64,000 nt of DNA from an uncultured Allomuricauda sp. (GTDB lineage Bacteria; Bacteroidota; Bacteroidia; Flavobacteriales; Flavobacteriaceae). This document shows, piece after piece, positions 1-9,891 of this stretch. The translations under genes were made by a program, and so were the position numbers. Where the stretch lies: assembly GCF_947495325.1 (NCBI RefSeq), contig NZ_CANLYK010000001.1, positions 1,736,001 to 1,800,000 on the forward strand, in the 5' to 3' direction. The notes under the pieces were generated by a model that was not told the DNA's origin, did no database searches, and worked only from the letters and a program-made list of their open reading frames with translations. Position 1 is the stretch's first letter, and the number at the start of each line of letters is the position of its first letter.

Positions 1-494
1 TCGCCCCCATTGTTGGATTGTACAGCAACACCTGCTGCACGCCCTTGTAGTGCCTGTTCTGCACTCAGTACTGGGAAGGCTACCAATTCTTCTGATTTAA
101 CAGAGGAAACAGAGCCGGTGATATCAGATTTTTTAGCGGTTCCGTAACCGACCACCACTACTTCATCCAATGCGCTGATGTCCTCTTCCAGACTTATATT
201 AATTGTTGCGCTGCCAGAAACATTTTGTTCTTGTGATACAAAACCAATATAGCTGAAAACCAAATTAGCATTCTGACTTGACACCGTAATTGAATAATTC
301 CCATCAAAATCAGTAGTAACACCATTGGTTGTTCCTTTCTCAACCACATTAACGCCTGGAATACCTATACCATCCGCACTGGCCACCACAGTACCTGTAA
401 TACTTTTTTGCTGACCATAAGTCAGCGTACTGGCAAGAATAAAAACACCAAAGCACAGTGCCCTTATCCATCTACAAATTCTTGTTTTTAACAT
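1..494 (-). CDS. SusC-like TonB-dependent receptor, N-terminal part (runs off the window)
   Basis: Translation of the minus strand from an ATG at 494 gives about 164 residues with no stop before the window edge. A signal peptide ends near TLTYGQ. A carboxypeptidase-D regulatory-like domain follows, with the typical GIPGVNVVEKGTTNGV and DFDGNYSI stretches and a SYIGF motif. The start of the plug comes next (LDEVVVVGYG, then EQALQGRAAGV). This is the standard N-terminus of an outer-membrane SusC/RagA receptor that imports oligosaccharides with a SusD partner. It lies 223 bp downstream of the hybrid two-component regulator on the same strand, so it is probably that regulator's target. The barrel and any susD lie outside the window. 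Confidence 0.93.
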   Translation of the reverse strand, partial: MLKTRICRWIRALCFGVFILASTLTYGQQKSITGTVVASADGIGIPGVNVVEKGTTNGVTTDFDGNYSITVSSQNANLVFSYIGFVSQEQNVSGSATINISLEEDISALDEVVVVGYGTAKKSDITGSVSSVKSEELVAFPVLSAEQALQGRAAGVAVQSNNGG

Positions 495-694
495 AAGCTT
501 CAATTGTTTGTGAGTTAGTTTTCAGATTATGGAATTCAGTAATACAAAATTCATCGAACAGTTGACGGTGAAAAAAAGTTGTTGCACACTTTTTCGTTGA
601 ACAAGTATTTACAAAATCGCACTATCTCAAAGTTATGCTAAAAGAGAATGGTAAAAGTCCAGAAATAGGGGTGCAAAAATCCCATAATTAAAAT

Positions 695-721
695 TTAAAT
701 ATCTGAATGTCAGATATTTAA
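695..721 (-). terminator. AT-rich hairpin over the stop codon of the hybrid regulator
   Basis: Perfect 12-bp arms (695-706 and 710-721) are separated by 3 nt and overlap the regulator's stop codon. An AT-rich tract follows on the minus strand. It may terminate or attenuate transcription between the regulator and the SusC gene. The stem is AT-rich, so it could instead be a protein-binding palindrome. Confidence 0.4.
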
Positions 722-3700
722 TTTAAACCAAAGAACTCTCCGGAGAATTTTTTCAGGTAAGCCGATGGACTTAAACCGAATTTTTTCACAAAGCATTTGC
801 TGAAGTATTTTGGGTTTTTAAACCCTACTTGATAACCAATTTCGGCAATTGTAAGATTTCCCTGCTCCAGCAATTGAATAGCTCGTTTCATTCTGATTTC
901 TTGAATGAATTCATATGGTGTGAAATTGGTCCAAGCCTTAATCTTAGTAAACAGTAAAGTCCTACTAACGCCTAGCTCGGCACTAAAGGTTATAATATCA
1001 AATTGATCATTTGAAATATTATCTTCAACAATCTTGAGTGCTTTCTTCAGTAACTTTTCATCTATAGATGAAATCACTATTTCATTGGGTGTTAAGCCTT
1101 TTTCATCAGAAAATTTACTTTTGAGCCTGTTTGTAGAATCTATCAGGTTTTTAATTCGGAGTTTGAATTCCGTAACATCAAAAGGCTTGCTTATGTAATC
1201 ATCCGCACCACTCTCCAAACCTTCAAATTTATATAACAGAGATGTTCTCGAAGTAAGTAATATTACAGGAATATGGCTTGTTTGAATATTCTCTTTAATC
1301 TTTGCACAAAGTTCTGTCCCTACCATTACGGGCATAATCACATCAGAAACAATTAAGGACGGAATATACTTTAAAGCTTTTTCCAGCGCCTCTTTTCCAT
1401 TACCTGCTTCTAGTACATTGTAAGTATCCTGTAATATATCTTTAATAAAGTTTCTCAAGGGTACATTATCCTCAACTATAAGAACTACATCACGTTCCTC
1501 AGTCATCAACAGTTCGCTTGAAGTTATCGAAATATCGGGTAACTTTTGTTGTAATTGCGAAGTATAAAGGCCCAGATCATCACTAAACTTAAAATCCTTG
1601 ATTATTTCATCATCGTTGACGTGGAGTCTTCCTAATTTCAAAGCTACTCTAAAGGTACTTCCAGATGAATTATTACTAACAACCGAAATAGTTCCTTTAT
1701 GAAGCTCCACTATACTTTTGGCAATGGATAAACCGATTCCAGTTCCCGTACCGCGGGTGTTTTCATCTTTAGTGAAATCGGGTATTTCAAAAAACCGATC
1801 AAATACTTTATCTCTATATTTCTCAGGTATTCCACGTCCTGAATCTTTAACATCTACAAATACCGATCCCCTGTCTTCTTTTACGCTAATAATAATCTTT
1901 CCACCATAAGGAGTATATTTAAATGCATTGGAAATCAAATTGTAAAATACTTGCTCGAGTTTGGAACGATCATAATACACAAGAATTTTAGACTGCTCCG
2001 TTTCAAATAGGTACTCGTAACCGTTTCCTTTGGCAAATTCAGAAAAAGAGAGGTAGATTTCCTTTAGAAATTTTACAATGTTACCTTCCGCAGTTTCAAG
2101 TTTATATTTTTTATGCTCTAATTTCCTAAAGTCCATCAGCCTGTTTATCAACTGCAATAGATGTTTGGCATTACTTTCTATCACCAACAACTTTTGATAA
2201 ACGACCCTACTCCCCTTATAATCCGTCAACAGTTGTTGCAAAGGTCCAGTAATAAGGGTTAAGGGCGTTCTAAACTCGTGGGAGATATTGGTAAAAAATC
2301 GTAGTTTGGCATTGTTGAGCTCTTTATTGCGCTCATGCTCCAAATGTTCCAATTCCAATTTATGTTTGAGTTTTGTTCTTGAACGAATAATACCAATCAA
2401 CCCAAAAAGTACTCCTAAAAATAAAAGACTATATAAGATTTTTGCCCAATTACTTAGCCAAGGAGCAGGAAGAACCTTAATTTTCAAGATAGTAGGATCA
2501 GGGTTCCAATATCCATCATTATTTGCTCCTTTTACTTGAAACACATAATCCCCTGGCCTCTGTATGGTATAGTTCGCCTTGGATTGGTTGGTGAGCGTCC
2601 AATTTTCATCCAATCCTACCATACGATATTGGTACTGGTTACTATTTGGGTTAATAAAGCTGGGGATTGTAAAATCAATGGAAAAATTTGCCTTATTATA
2701 ATCAAGTGTTATCTGCTTGGTAAAAGGCATACTTTGATTCAAAATACCATTTTCATTGGTGACAGATACTGTCTCATTCTTAATCTTCAAATCAGTTAAT
2801 AAAACCTGTGGAACATAAGAGTTTTTAGCGATTGCCTTGGAATCAAAATAAGAAACACCTTCGGGACCTCCAAAATAGAATTTTGAGGGTTCTGGCCTAA
2901 GAGCCGCGCCGGTACTGAACTCGTTTCCCACTAGTCCATCTTTTCCACTATATAAAACAAACGAACCTTCGTAAGTATTATATTTTAATAAACCTTGGTT
3001 ACTGCTCATCCATAATGTATTGTCAACATCCTCTAAAATGGCATAAATAGAAGTTACCCGTACATTGGCCTTTAAAGGTATTTTTTGAAATTGTTTGCCA
3101 TCAAAACGAAATAGGCCTTTTGCCCTTATTCCAATCCAGATTACACCACTTGTATCTTGAAAAATCGTAAGAATATCATCACCAGACCCTGTTTCATTAT
3201 CATAAAAAAATCTAGTTATCTTGTCCGATGTATATCCTCCGTTGGAAAAAGGCAATAGATTAAGACCACTTTGCGTACCTACCCACACGTTTGCACCCTT
3301 ATCTATCATTAAACTGCGAATTCTATTACTTGAAATAGATTTATCGACTTCCGGTTTATGACCAAATACCTCATATGTTTTTTTCTTCAAATCATAGCGA
3401 ACGAGTCCTTGGCCAAATGTACCAAACCAATAATCCCCTTCTATACCTTTTTTAATGGTATAAACTCCTGTCTCGTTTAATATGTCATCCAACTCTTTGG
3501 ATAGGATATTTGTTTCAAACCGATTTCGTTCAATATTGAAAATTTCCACTCCACCGTTAAAGGTTCCCACCCAAAGCAAGTTATCATCAATAAGCAATGA
3601 TTTGACATTATCACTTTGGAGAATATTGGTATTTGATGTATTAATGTAACGTGGTTCTTTCCCTTTTTTATCAAAAACCGTTACCCCACCACCTTCGGTT

Positions 3701-4827
3701 CCAAAATATAGATTCTCTTTATTATCGCTGACTATAGAACTCACTACCTTATGTCCTAACCTATTTTTGCCTGAAGATTCTTTATAGTTGATAAAGTTGG
3801 CATTGGAAACATCCCAAATATCTATTCCCCCGTAATAGGAGCCTATCCAAATAGATCCTTTCCTATCCTTAAAAATGGATTTAATATAGTTGTGACTTAT
3901 ACCGTTTTGCTTTTCAGGTTCGTAAGCGATATTTTTTAAAATACCATTGTTATTCAATAAAATGATCCCTTTAGAGGTACCCACCCATAAAACACCTTCC
4001 TCTGCAGCAGCAACTGCTCTTACATCTTTATATTCAATGGTACGGGAATTGGTAAGAAATCGTTCAGAAATCAAGTCAAAACTCAACAATCCCATGTTTT
4101 TAGTCCCTACGCAGATACTGTTTTCTCCACAATCTGAAATGGTCTGTACAAAGGGTTGTTCAAGATAATCGCTTGGGCTGAATTGTTGAAAGCCGATAGT
4201 ATGCTCCCTTTCTTTTATAACTTTACAGAAACCTTTTGACGTACCTACCCAAATTGTACCATTATTGGCCTCCTTTATGCTTAGAACATAATTAGATGGT
4301 ATTTCGTTATCAGAAACTGAATCACCATTATTGTACACATTGGTGAATTCATTTGTCTCTCTGTTGTAAATAGACAATCCATTTGAGGTTCCAATCCAAA
4401 TATCTCCATTTGTAACTTCCTCAATTGACCAAACCGTATTGTTACTTAGCGAATTTTTATCCTTGAAATGATAAAACCGTTCAAAGGTATCTTTAATAGG
4501 GTCATATCTGTTCAACCCGTTATAAGTGCCTATCCATAAAAAACCTTCACTATCTTCCTTTATTGAAAGAATATCGCTATTACTAATGGACGTACTATCG
4601 TTCAAAACAGTGCGGTACACCTTAAACATGGTACCATCATACACATTGAGTCCATCCCGTGTGCCCAACCACATGCGACCTAATCTGTCTTGCTCCATTG
4701 CAATAACGGAACTTTGGGAAAGTCCATCACTAGTATTTAGGTGTTTAAATTGATAGGTCTTGTCTGGACTTTGACCAAAGCAAAAAACACTAAAAAAAAC
4801 AAAACAGAATGTATATAGGTTTTTCAT
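718..4827 (-). CDS. Hybrid two-component system regulator (periplasmic sensor, kinase, receiver and AraC output in one protein)
   Basis: This 1369-residue protein has the full HTCS layout. A signal peptide (1-18) is followed by many two-component-regulator propeller repeats (WIGT and WVGT motifs, about 25-690). A Y_Y_Y domain sits at about 690-785 and a membrane helix near 796-816. The HisKA domain carries the phospho-accepting His850 in SHEFRTPL. The HATPase (GRGIPEKYRDKVFDRF, GTGIGLSI), a receiver with Asp1162 in VSDVIMPV, and a C-terminal AraC-type helix-turn-helix (about 1260-1360) follow. In Bacteroidetes such proteins sense an oligosaccharide in the periplasm and activate the adjacent polysaccharide-utilisation genes. 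The ligand here is not evident. Rhamnose- or uronate-containing oligosaccharides are the contextual guess. Confidence 0.96.
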   Translation of the reverse strand: MKNLYTFCFVFFSVFCFGQSPDKTYQFKHLNTSDGLSQSSVIAMEQDRLGRMWLGTRDGLNVYDGTMFKVYRTVLNDSTSISNSDILSIKEDSEGFLWIGTYNGLNRYDPIKDTFERFYHFKDKNSLSNNTVWSIEEVTNGDIWIGTSNGLSIYNRETNEFTNVYNNGDSVSDNEIPSNYVLSIKEANNGTIWVGTSKGFCKVIKEREHTIGFQQFSPSDYLEQPFVQTISDCGENSICVGTKNMGLLSFDLISERFLTNSRTIEYKDVRAVAAAEEGVLWVGTSKGIILLNNNGILKNIAYEPEKQNGISHNYIKSIFKDRKGSIWIGSYYGGIDIWDVSNANFINYKESSGKNRLGHKVVSSIVSDNKENLYFGTEGGGVTVFDKKGKEPRYINTSNTNILQSDNVKSLLIDDNLLWVGTFNGGVEIFNIERNRFETNILSKELDDILNETGVYTIKKGIEGDYWFGTFGQGLVRYDLKKKTYEVFGHKPEVDKSISSNRIRSLMIDKGANVWVGTQSGLNLLPFSNGGYTSDKITRFFYDNETGSGDDILTIFQDTSGVIWIGIRAKGLFRFDGKQFQKIPLKANVRVTSIYAILEDVDNTLWMSSNQGLLKYNTYEGSFVLYSGKDGLVGNEFSTGAALRPEPSKFYFGGPEGVSYFDSKAIAKNSYVPQVLLTDLKIKNETVSVTNENGILNQSMPFTKQITLDYNKANFSIDFTIPSFINPNSNQYQYRMVGLDENWTLTNQSKANYTIQRPGDYVFQVKGANNDGYWNPDPTILKIKVLPAPWLSNWAKILYSLLFLGVLFGLIGIIRSRTKLKHKLELEHLEHERNKELNNAKLRFFTNISHEFRTPLTLITGPLQQLLTDYKGSRVVYQKLLVIESNAKHLLQLINRLMDFRKLEHKKYKLETAEGNIVKFLKEIYLSFSEFAKGNGYEYLFETEQSKILVYYDRSKLEQVFYNLISNAFKYTPYGGKIIISVKEDRGSVFVDVKDSGRGIPEKYRDKVFDRFFEIPDFTKDENTRGTGTGIGLSIAKSIVELHKGTISVVSNNSSGSTFRVALKLGRLHVNDDEIIKDFKFSDDLGLYTSQLQQKLPDISITSSELLMTEERDVVLIVEDNVPLRNFIKDILQDTYNVLEAGNGKEALEKALKYIPSLIVSDVIMPVMVGTELCAKIKENIQTSHIPVILLTSRTSLLYKFEGLESGADDYISKPFDVTEFKLRIKNLIDSTNRLKSKFSDEKGLTPNEIVISSIDEKLLKKALKIVEDNISNDQFDIITFSAELGVSRTLLFTKIKAWTNFTPYEFIQEIRMKRAIQLLEQGNLTIAEIGYQVGFKNPKYFSKCFVKKFGLSPSAYLKKFSGEFFGLN

Positions 4828-5715
4828 AGAAATCCCGAGAGCTATGTGAGGCTCACGAATTAAGTTTAGCCCTAATATAAAAAATAACTTGTGTTAATAC
4901 CGAAGTCGTACATTTAGTTGATAATCATATAATAAGAGAAATCTTCTAGGTTTTGATTTATAAATTCCATGCAAGCACTTAAACAATAAGTTACCTTAAC
5001 TGGATGATTGCCTTTAATTCCAATTAGACTAGTAAAAAATCCACTTTGCATAGAGTTCAATAACATAAGCTCACTATTTTCAAAACTGTTTTACTATCTC
5101 ACCAAAATATAGCCCGCATAACTAAAATCAGCTAAATACTCAACATCTAAGCCATTGGAGAATTGTGAAACCTATGGAAGTTCATGGGACAGAAACATCA
5201 AGAGAGAAAAACAAAAAGACTGGCGGCTTGCACGCATTGAGTATATCATAATACTATTTTTTTGGAAAGAATTCCTAGAAAAATGAATCGAAAAACAAGA
5301 TACCACAGGATAGCTGCATTTTTCACCTTTAGTACTTTTAGAAACAATATGTTGGACTTATTTACCCCCTTTTTTGGACTATTTGTGCAGGTGTCCCACT
5401 AGTTCCTTTCAATTAAAAGCTTGAAATTTGAGTAAGCGGTGCTATCATGTTTTTAAGTACTTGATTCTAAGAAAAAATAATTGTTTCAAGTGATACTGGT
5501 GGCGTTTTATTCTGTAAATCAGCCGCAGTTATAGTTAATGAAGGGCACAAAGTTTCTTTTTTTGGTTTGTAGCAAAACACTTCTGAAAGTAGCCAAAAGA
5601 ATTCAATAGAATAGGTAGTAAAGTCTGAGGTATTATCGCTCATATTATTTGAAAAAGGAGTGGTTAGAAAAGAGGAGAAAGAAAACAAATAGCTAGCAAA
5701 TAGAAAATAAATATT
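4828..5715. other. Long intergenic region between divergent regulator and kduI
   Basis: This 888-bp AT-rich spacer separates the minus-strand regulator from the plus-strand kduI operon. I see no convincing gene. The only moderately long frame (minus strand, 5467-5688) has no recognisable domain. The region must hold promoters for both directions. The last 60 bp before kduI are purine-rich. Confidence 0.6.
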
Positions 5716-6555
5716 ATGTCAATATCCTACGAAACCAGATATGCCTCAAGCCCAAAAGCTGTAAAAAAATACGATACTACCGAACTGCGGGATGAGTTTT
5801 TGATAGACAATCTTATGCAAAAAGGTAAAATCAATCTGACCTATACCCATTATGACCGCTATATCGCTGGTTCGGCAGTTCCAGAAAATCCACTCAAATT
5901 AGACACAATCGATCCATTAAAGGCAGATTATTTTCTAGAAAGACGTGAGCTGGGAATCATAAATGTAGGCGCCTCTGGTTCGGTCGAAGTGGATGGCACT
6001 TCCTTTGAATTGGACCATAAAGATGCCCTATATATTGGTATGGGCAATAAAGAAGTTGTTTTCAAGAGCGATGATACGGACAAGCCAGCCATGTTCTACT
6101 TGAATTCAGCACCAGCACATACAACCTACCCTACTAAAAAGGTTAGTCTTGCGGAAGCCAATAAATTGGAGCTTGGTTCTCTAGAAACGGCAAATGACCG
6201 TACTGTGAGCCAAATGATCATTGGTGGGATAGTCACGACCTGTCAACTACAGATGGGAATGACCGAGTTGAACACGGGAAGTGTTTGGAACACTATGCCG
6301 GCACATGTACATGACCGAAGGATGGAGGTTTATTTTTATTTGGATGTACCCGAAGGACAATCTGTATGTCATTTTATGGGACAGCCCCAAGAAACACGTC
6401 ATATCTGGATGCAGAACCACGAAGCCGTTATTTCACCACCATGGTCCATCCATTGTGGTTCAGGAACTTCGAACTACACTTTTATATGGGGTATGGCAGG
6501 AGAAAATATGGATTATGGTGATATGGATGCTGCCAAGATAACCGATTTAAGATAA
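5716..6555 (+). CDS. kduI: 5-keto-4-deoxyuronate isomerase (4-deoxy-L-threo-5-hexosulose-uronate ketol-isomerase)
   Basis: The 279-residue length matches the family (about 278). KduI converts 4-deoxy-L-threo-5-hexosulose uronate, the product of unsaturated uronates released by polysaccharide lyases, into 3-deoxy-D-glycero-2,5-hexodiulosonate. The zinc ligands of the E. coli enzyme align with His197, His199, Glu204 and His246 (AHVHDRRME and PWSIHCG). It is the first gene of kduI-kduD-DUF4861-GntR, with 4 nt before kduD, so it is clearly an operon. The ATG at 5716 gives the usual N-terminus. The protein is cytoplasmic. Confidence 0.97.
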   Translation: MSISYETRYASSPKAVKKYDTTELRDEFLIDNLMQKGKINLTYTHYDRYIAGSAVPENPLKLDTIDPLKADYFLERRELGIINVGASGSVEVDGTSFELDHKDALYIGMGNKEVVFKSDDTDKPAMFYLNSAPAHTTYPTKKVSLAEANKLELGSLETANDRTVSQMIIGGIVTTCQLQMGMTELNTGSVWNTMPAHVHDRRMEVYFYLDVPEGQSVCHFMGQPQETRHIWMQNHEAVISPPWSIHCGSGTSNYTFIWGMAGENMDYGDMDAAKITDLR

Positions 6556-6559
6556 TGCA

Positions 6560-7354
6560 ATGAGCACAGAACTATTCAACCTAACCGGGAAAACCATATT
6601 GATTACTGGCAGCACACATGGATTGGGCATGGCTATGGCCAAAGGACTCGGTAAAGCAGGAGCCACTATTGTTGTTAATGGAAATTCATCACAACAAAAA
6701 ATTGATGATGCCATAAAGCTTTATGAAAGGGAGGGTATCAAGGCTGTGGGCTACAAGTTTAATGTGGTTGATGAAGATGAGGTGATTAATGCCATAAGCA
6801 AAATTCAAAGTGAGGTTGGGCTTATCGATGTTTTGGTAAATAATGCAGGCATTATCAAAAGAACTCCTTTAGAAGAAATGGAAGTCTCCGATTTCAAAGA
6901 AGTAATCGATATTGATTTGGTGAGTCCCTTTATCGTTTCTAAACATGTGGTCAAGACCATGATGGCCCGTAAGAAAGGAAAAATCATAAATATTTGTTCC
7001 ATGATGAGCGAATTAGGCCGAAATACGGTTGGAGCTTATGCAGCCGCAAAAGGAGGACTCAAAATGCTAACCCAGAATATGGCAACGGAATGGGCCAAAC
7101 ACAATATCCAGGTAAATGGTATTGGACCGGGCTATTTTGCTACTTCCCAAACGGCCCCGATCAGGGTTGATGGCCATCCTTTCAACGAGTTTATTATAAA
7201 CCGCACACCTGCTGCAAAATGGGGAGACCCAGATGATTTAGCAGGAGCAGCCATATTCTTGTCCTCAAGGGCAAGCGATTTTGTAAATGGACACATCCTA
7301 TACGTTGATGGTGGTATCCTGGCCACGATAGGAAAGCCTACCAATGAAAATTAA
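6560..7354 (+). CDS. kduD: 2-deoxy-D-gluconate 3-dehydrogenase / 2,5-diketo-3-deoxygluconate reductase (SDR)
   Basis: This is a 264-residue classical short-chain dehydrogenase. The nucleotide-binding motif TGSTHGLGMA is at 16-25, followed by NNAG (94-97). Catalytic Ser147, Tyr160 and Lys164 (YAAAK) are all present. KduD reduces the product of KduI to 2-keto-3-deoxygluconate. The position 4 nt after kduI supports this over the similar gluconate 5-dehydrogenases. No KDG kinase or aldolase is in the window, so the last two steps are encoded elsewhere. Confidence 0.93.
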   Translation: MSTELFNLTGKTILITGSTHGLGMAMAKGLGKAGATIVVNGNSSQQKIDDAIKLYEREGIKAVGYKFNVVDEDEVINAISKIQSEVGLIDVLVNNAGIIKRTPLEEMEVSDFKEVIDIDLVSPFIVSKHVVKTMMARKKGKIINICSMMSELGRNTVGAYAAAKGGLKMLTQNMATEWAKHNIQVNGIGPGYFATSQTAPIRVDGHPFNEFIINRTPAAKWGDPDDLAGAAIFLSSRASDFVNGHILYVDGGILATIGKPTNEN

Positions 7355-7366
7355 ATAGTATCAATT

Positions 7367-8545
7367 ATGAGAAAAATCAATCTTTTGCTGATAGCTATCT
7401 TTTCAATCATAGCTTTCTCATGCGAAGAAAAATCAAAAAAGAACCAACAGATCATTGTAAAGAATAATATGGATACAAACCGTTCATTCGAAACAGTTTC
7501 TGTAGACATGGCTTCGCTTCAACTTGATGATGTAAAAGGTAGTATTGTGCTCTTGGATACAGAAAACAACACTGAGATTACTTCACAGCAAGTAGACTCA
7601 GATGGAGATGGAGAAATGGATGCGATTTTATTCCAACCTGAAATTGCAGCCAATAGTGAAAAAGTATACGAGCTAACATTTTCTGAAGCAACGAAGCAAA
7701 AAGATAGTGTTCCAGCTTGTTATTCAAGATTTGTTCCCGAACGAACGGACGATTACGCTTGGGAAAACAATTGCGTTGCCTTCAGGACCTATGGCCCAAC
7801 CGCACAAAAAATGATTGAAGATGGAGTTAAAGGAGGGACATTATCCAGCGGTATTGATGCTTGGTTAAAACGTGTTGATTACCCTATCATCAATAAATGG
7901 TATAAAAAGGAACTGGAAACGGATGGTAGTTATCATAAAGATGACGGTGAAGGACTGGATAATTTCCATGTTGGCATAAGCAGAGGAGTTGGCGGCATCG
8001 CAAAAAAGATAGATACCACCTATTATATTTCTAGAAATTTCACTTCATGGAAAACGTTGAACACAGGACCAATACGGACAAGTTTTATACTCTCCTATGC
8101 CGATTGGGATGCCGCTGAAAACAAAATATCAGAAGAAAAAAAGATATCGCTGGATTACGGTAGTAACCTATCAAAATTTGAGATTAGCTTAAAAGGTGCC
8201 GATACAATATCAGCAGGTCTCACGCTTCATGAAAAAGATGGGGAAGTTGGAGTAAACCAAGAAAATGGATGGGTTAGTTATTGGGAACCCCATGAAGATT
8301 CTGAACTGGGAACCGCTATTGTTGTTCCTGAAAATAAAATGGTAAGTCATGAACATTACGAAACTGATAGAAAAGATGAAAGCAATCTTTTCGCACATAT
8401 CAAAATCAATGATGGTGAAGCCATTTATTATGCAGGTTTTGGATGGAAAAAAAGTGGCCAGTACACTAATAAGGCAGAATGGGAAGCTTATGTCAATGAA
8501 TTTGCCAAGCGCCTAAATAACCCACTGGAAGTCACCATTAAATAA
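7367..8545 (+). CDS. DUF4861 lipoprotein of the uronate operon
   Basis: A 392-residue exported protein with a lipoprotein signal (lipobox AFSC, Cys19). The body matches the DUF4861 family as I recall it: a C-terminal beta-rich region ending in the GFGWKKSG stretch. Family members often sit beside kduI/kduD in pectin, alginate or ulvan loci, but I know of no firmly established activity. The conserved Trp, His and Asp residues (for example DNFHVG and WKTLNTGPIR) would suit a carbohydrate-active enzyme. It starts 12 nt after kduD and is surely co-transcribed. Location is periplasmic or outer-membrane anchored. Confidence 0.82.
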   Translation: MRKINLLLIAIFSIIAFSCEEKSKKNQQIIVKNNMDTNRSFETVSVDMASLQLDDVKGSIVLLDTENNTEITSQQVDSDGDGEMDAILFQPEIAANSEKVYELTFSEATKQKDSVPACYSRFVPERTDDYAWENNCVAFRTYGPTAQKMIEDGVKGGTLSSGIDAWLKRVDYPIINKWYKKELETDGSYHKDDGEGLDNFHVGISRGVGGIAKKIDTTYYISRNFTSWKTLNTGPIRTSFILSYADWDAAENKISEEKKISLDYGSNLSKFEISLKGADTISAGLTLHEKDGEVGVNQENGWVSYWEPHEDSELGTAIVVPENKMVSHEHYETDRKDESNLFAHIKINDGEAIYYAGFGWKKSGQYTNKAEWEAYVNEFAKRLNNPLEVTIK

Positions 8546-8551
8546 AGTATT

Positions 8552-9598
8552 TTGAAAAGATTAGAATATATAAACATAGATACCAACTCTAGAATCCCCA
8601 AATACAAACAAGTAATGGATTCGATAATGAAGAGTATTCACATGGGCAGTTTAGGTATGGGGCAAAAAATACCTTCTATCAATGAACTAAGTGAAGAGTA
8701 TTTATTGTCTAGAGATACAGTTGAAAAGGCTTATGGGCTCTTAAAAAAACAAAACATCATAGCATCAGTAAAGGGCAAGGGGTATTATATTGCAAAAACA
8801 GACCTATCCATCCAAGCAAATGTTCTTTTCTTGATCAATAAACTGAGCACATACAAAATGCGTATTTTCAATTCTTTTGTAAATACGCTGGGCGCGAACG
8901 CAAAGGTTGACCTTGATATATACCATTGCGAACCCATAGTTTTCAGGGATATTTTAGATAAAAAGAAAAATCTGTATGATTATTATGTCATTATGCCACA
9001 TTTTAAAAATGAGAATTTACAACACATGGGCTGTACTGATGATATCTTGAAAACGATTCATTCCATACCAAATGGTAAATTGATAATAATGGATCGTAAC
9101 CTTAAAAGTCTATCAAAGGAATCTGGAAGAATTTACCAGGATTTTACCGAAGATATTTATGATGCTTTGACCACTGCTTTGGAAAAGTTGAATAAGTACA
9201 AGAAAATCATGCTAGTATATCCAAGCAAAGCAGTATATCCTTACCCCAAGGGTATAGTTACGGGGTTTAAAAGGTTCTGTATTCAACATGCCATAGACTA
9301 TGAAATACTTGATGAGATTTATGATAGCATGGAGCTACAACTAAATGACCTTTACATAATAATAGAAGAAGGAGATCTTGTAAACTTAGTCAAACAGGTA
9401 AGAGATCGTCATTATAAATTGGGAGATGATATCGGTATTATTTCTTACAATGACACCCCACTAAAGGAACTTTTGGGGATTACTGTAATGAGTACAAACT
9501 TTAAAAAAATGGGGGAAGAAGCTGCAAATATGATCTTAAACAATAACCCTATTGACATAAAAAACAAGTTTCACTTCATAGACCGTTTTTCTTTGTAA
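8552..9598 (+). CDS. GntR-family regulator with sugar-binding C-terminal domain (paralogue 1)
   Basis: A 348-residue protein. The N-terminal winged helix is of the GntR type (about 5-75; SRIPKYKQV, KIPSINELSEEYLLSRDTVE, GKGYYIA). A periplasmic-binding-protein-like effector domain follows (about 85-345; YYVIMPHF, IGIISYNDTPLKELL). The start is a TTG at 8552, 6 nt after the DUF4861 stop. It aligns end to end, at roughly half identity, with the protein at 18453-19499. As last gene of the kdu operon it probably senses a uronate or rhamnose catabolite. Target promoters are inferred, not shown. Confidence 0.93.
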   Translation: MKRLEYINIDTNSRIPKYKQVMDSIMKSIHMGSLGMGQKIPSINELSEEYLLSRDTVEKAYGLLKKQNIIASVKGKGYYIAKTDLSIQANVLFLINKLSTYKMRIFNSFVNTLGANAKVDLDIYHCEPIVFRDILDKKKNLYDYYVIMPHFKNENLQHMGCTDDILKTIHSIPNGKLIIMDRNLKSLSKESGRIYQDFTEDIYDALTTALEKLNKYKKIMLVYPSKAVYPYPKGIVTGFKRFCIQHAIDYEILDEIYDSMELQLNDLYIIIEEGDLVNLVKQVRDRHYKLGDDIGIISYNDTPLKELLGITVMSTNFKKMGEEAANMILNNNPIDIKNKFHFIDRFSL

Positions 9599-9891
9599 TT
9601 CTTCGAAATTTCAACTTTTTTTTCTAAGTACAAAACCCTGAATGTTTATTTTTTTCTAAAATATTCGTAAGAAAATAAATTATTTTTATGAAGTATTTTT
9701 CCTATATTTTTTTATCAAACAAACTATTTTTAGATAATTACAGTACACTACAGGATGCCTTGAAAATTTCAAGTTTATATAATTGTTAACGAATTACTAA
9801 ATCTAAGAGGCTTTTGTTGACCTATCAGCAATATTCTTTCTAAGAAATTAGTAAAGCTTGAACAAATTAATTTAACTAAACTAAACTTGAA
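9599..9891. promoter_or_regulatory. Leader and promoter region of the SusC-SusD operon
   Basis: A very AT-rich 293-bp spacer with no gene. It contains a perfect 15-bp palindrome at 9759-9773 (arms CTTGAAA and TTTCAAG around one A), about 120 bp before the susC start. This is a candidate operator for one of the two GntR regulators. I see no clean TAnnTTTG element close to the gene. Confidence 0.4.

Noticed and set aside
718..4827. Several plus-strand frames opposite the hybrid regulator
   Set aside because: They are shadows. None shows a domain, while the minus-strand frame has a full domain series.
5467..5688. 73-codon minus-strand open frame in the regulator-kduI spacer
   Set aside because: No recognisable domain, low-complexity Ser/Thr/Phe composition and no upstream signals. 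It is likely chance in AT-rich DNA.
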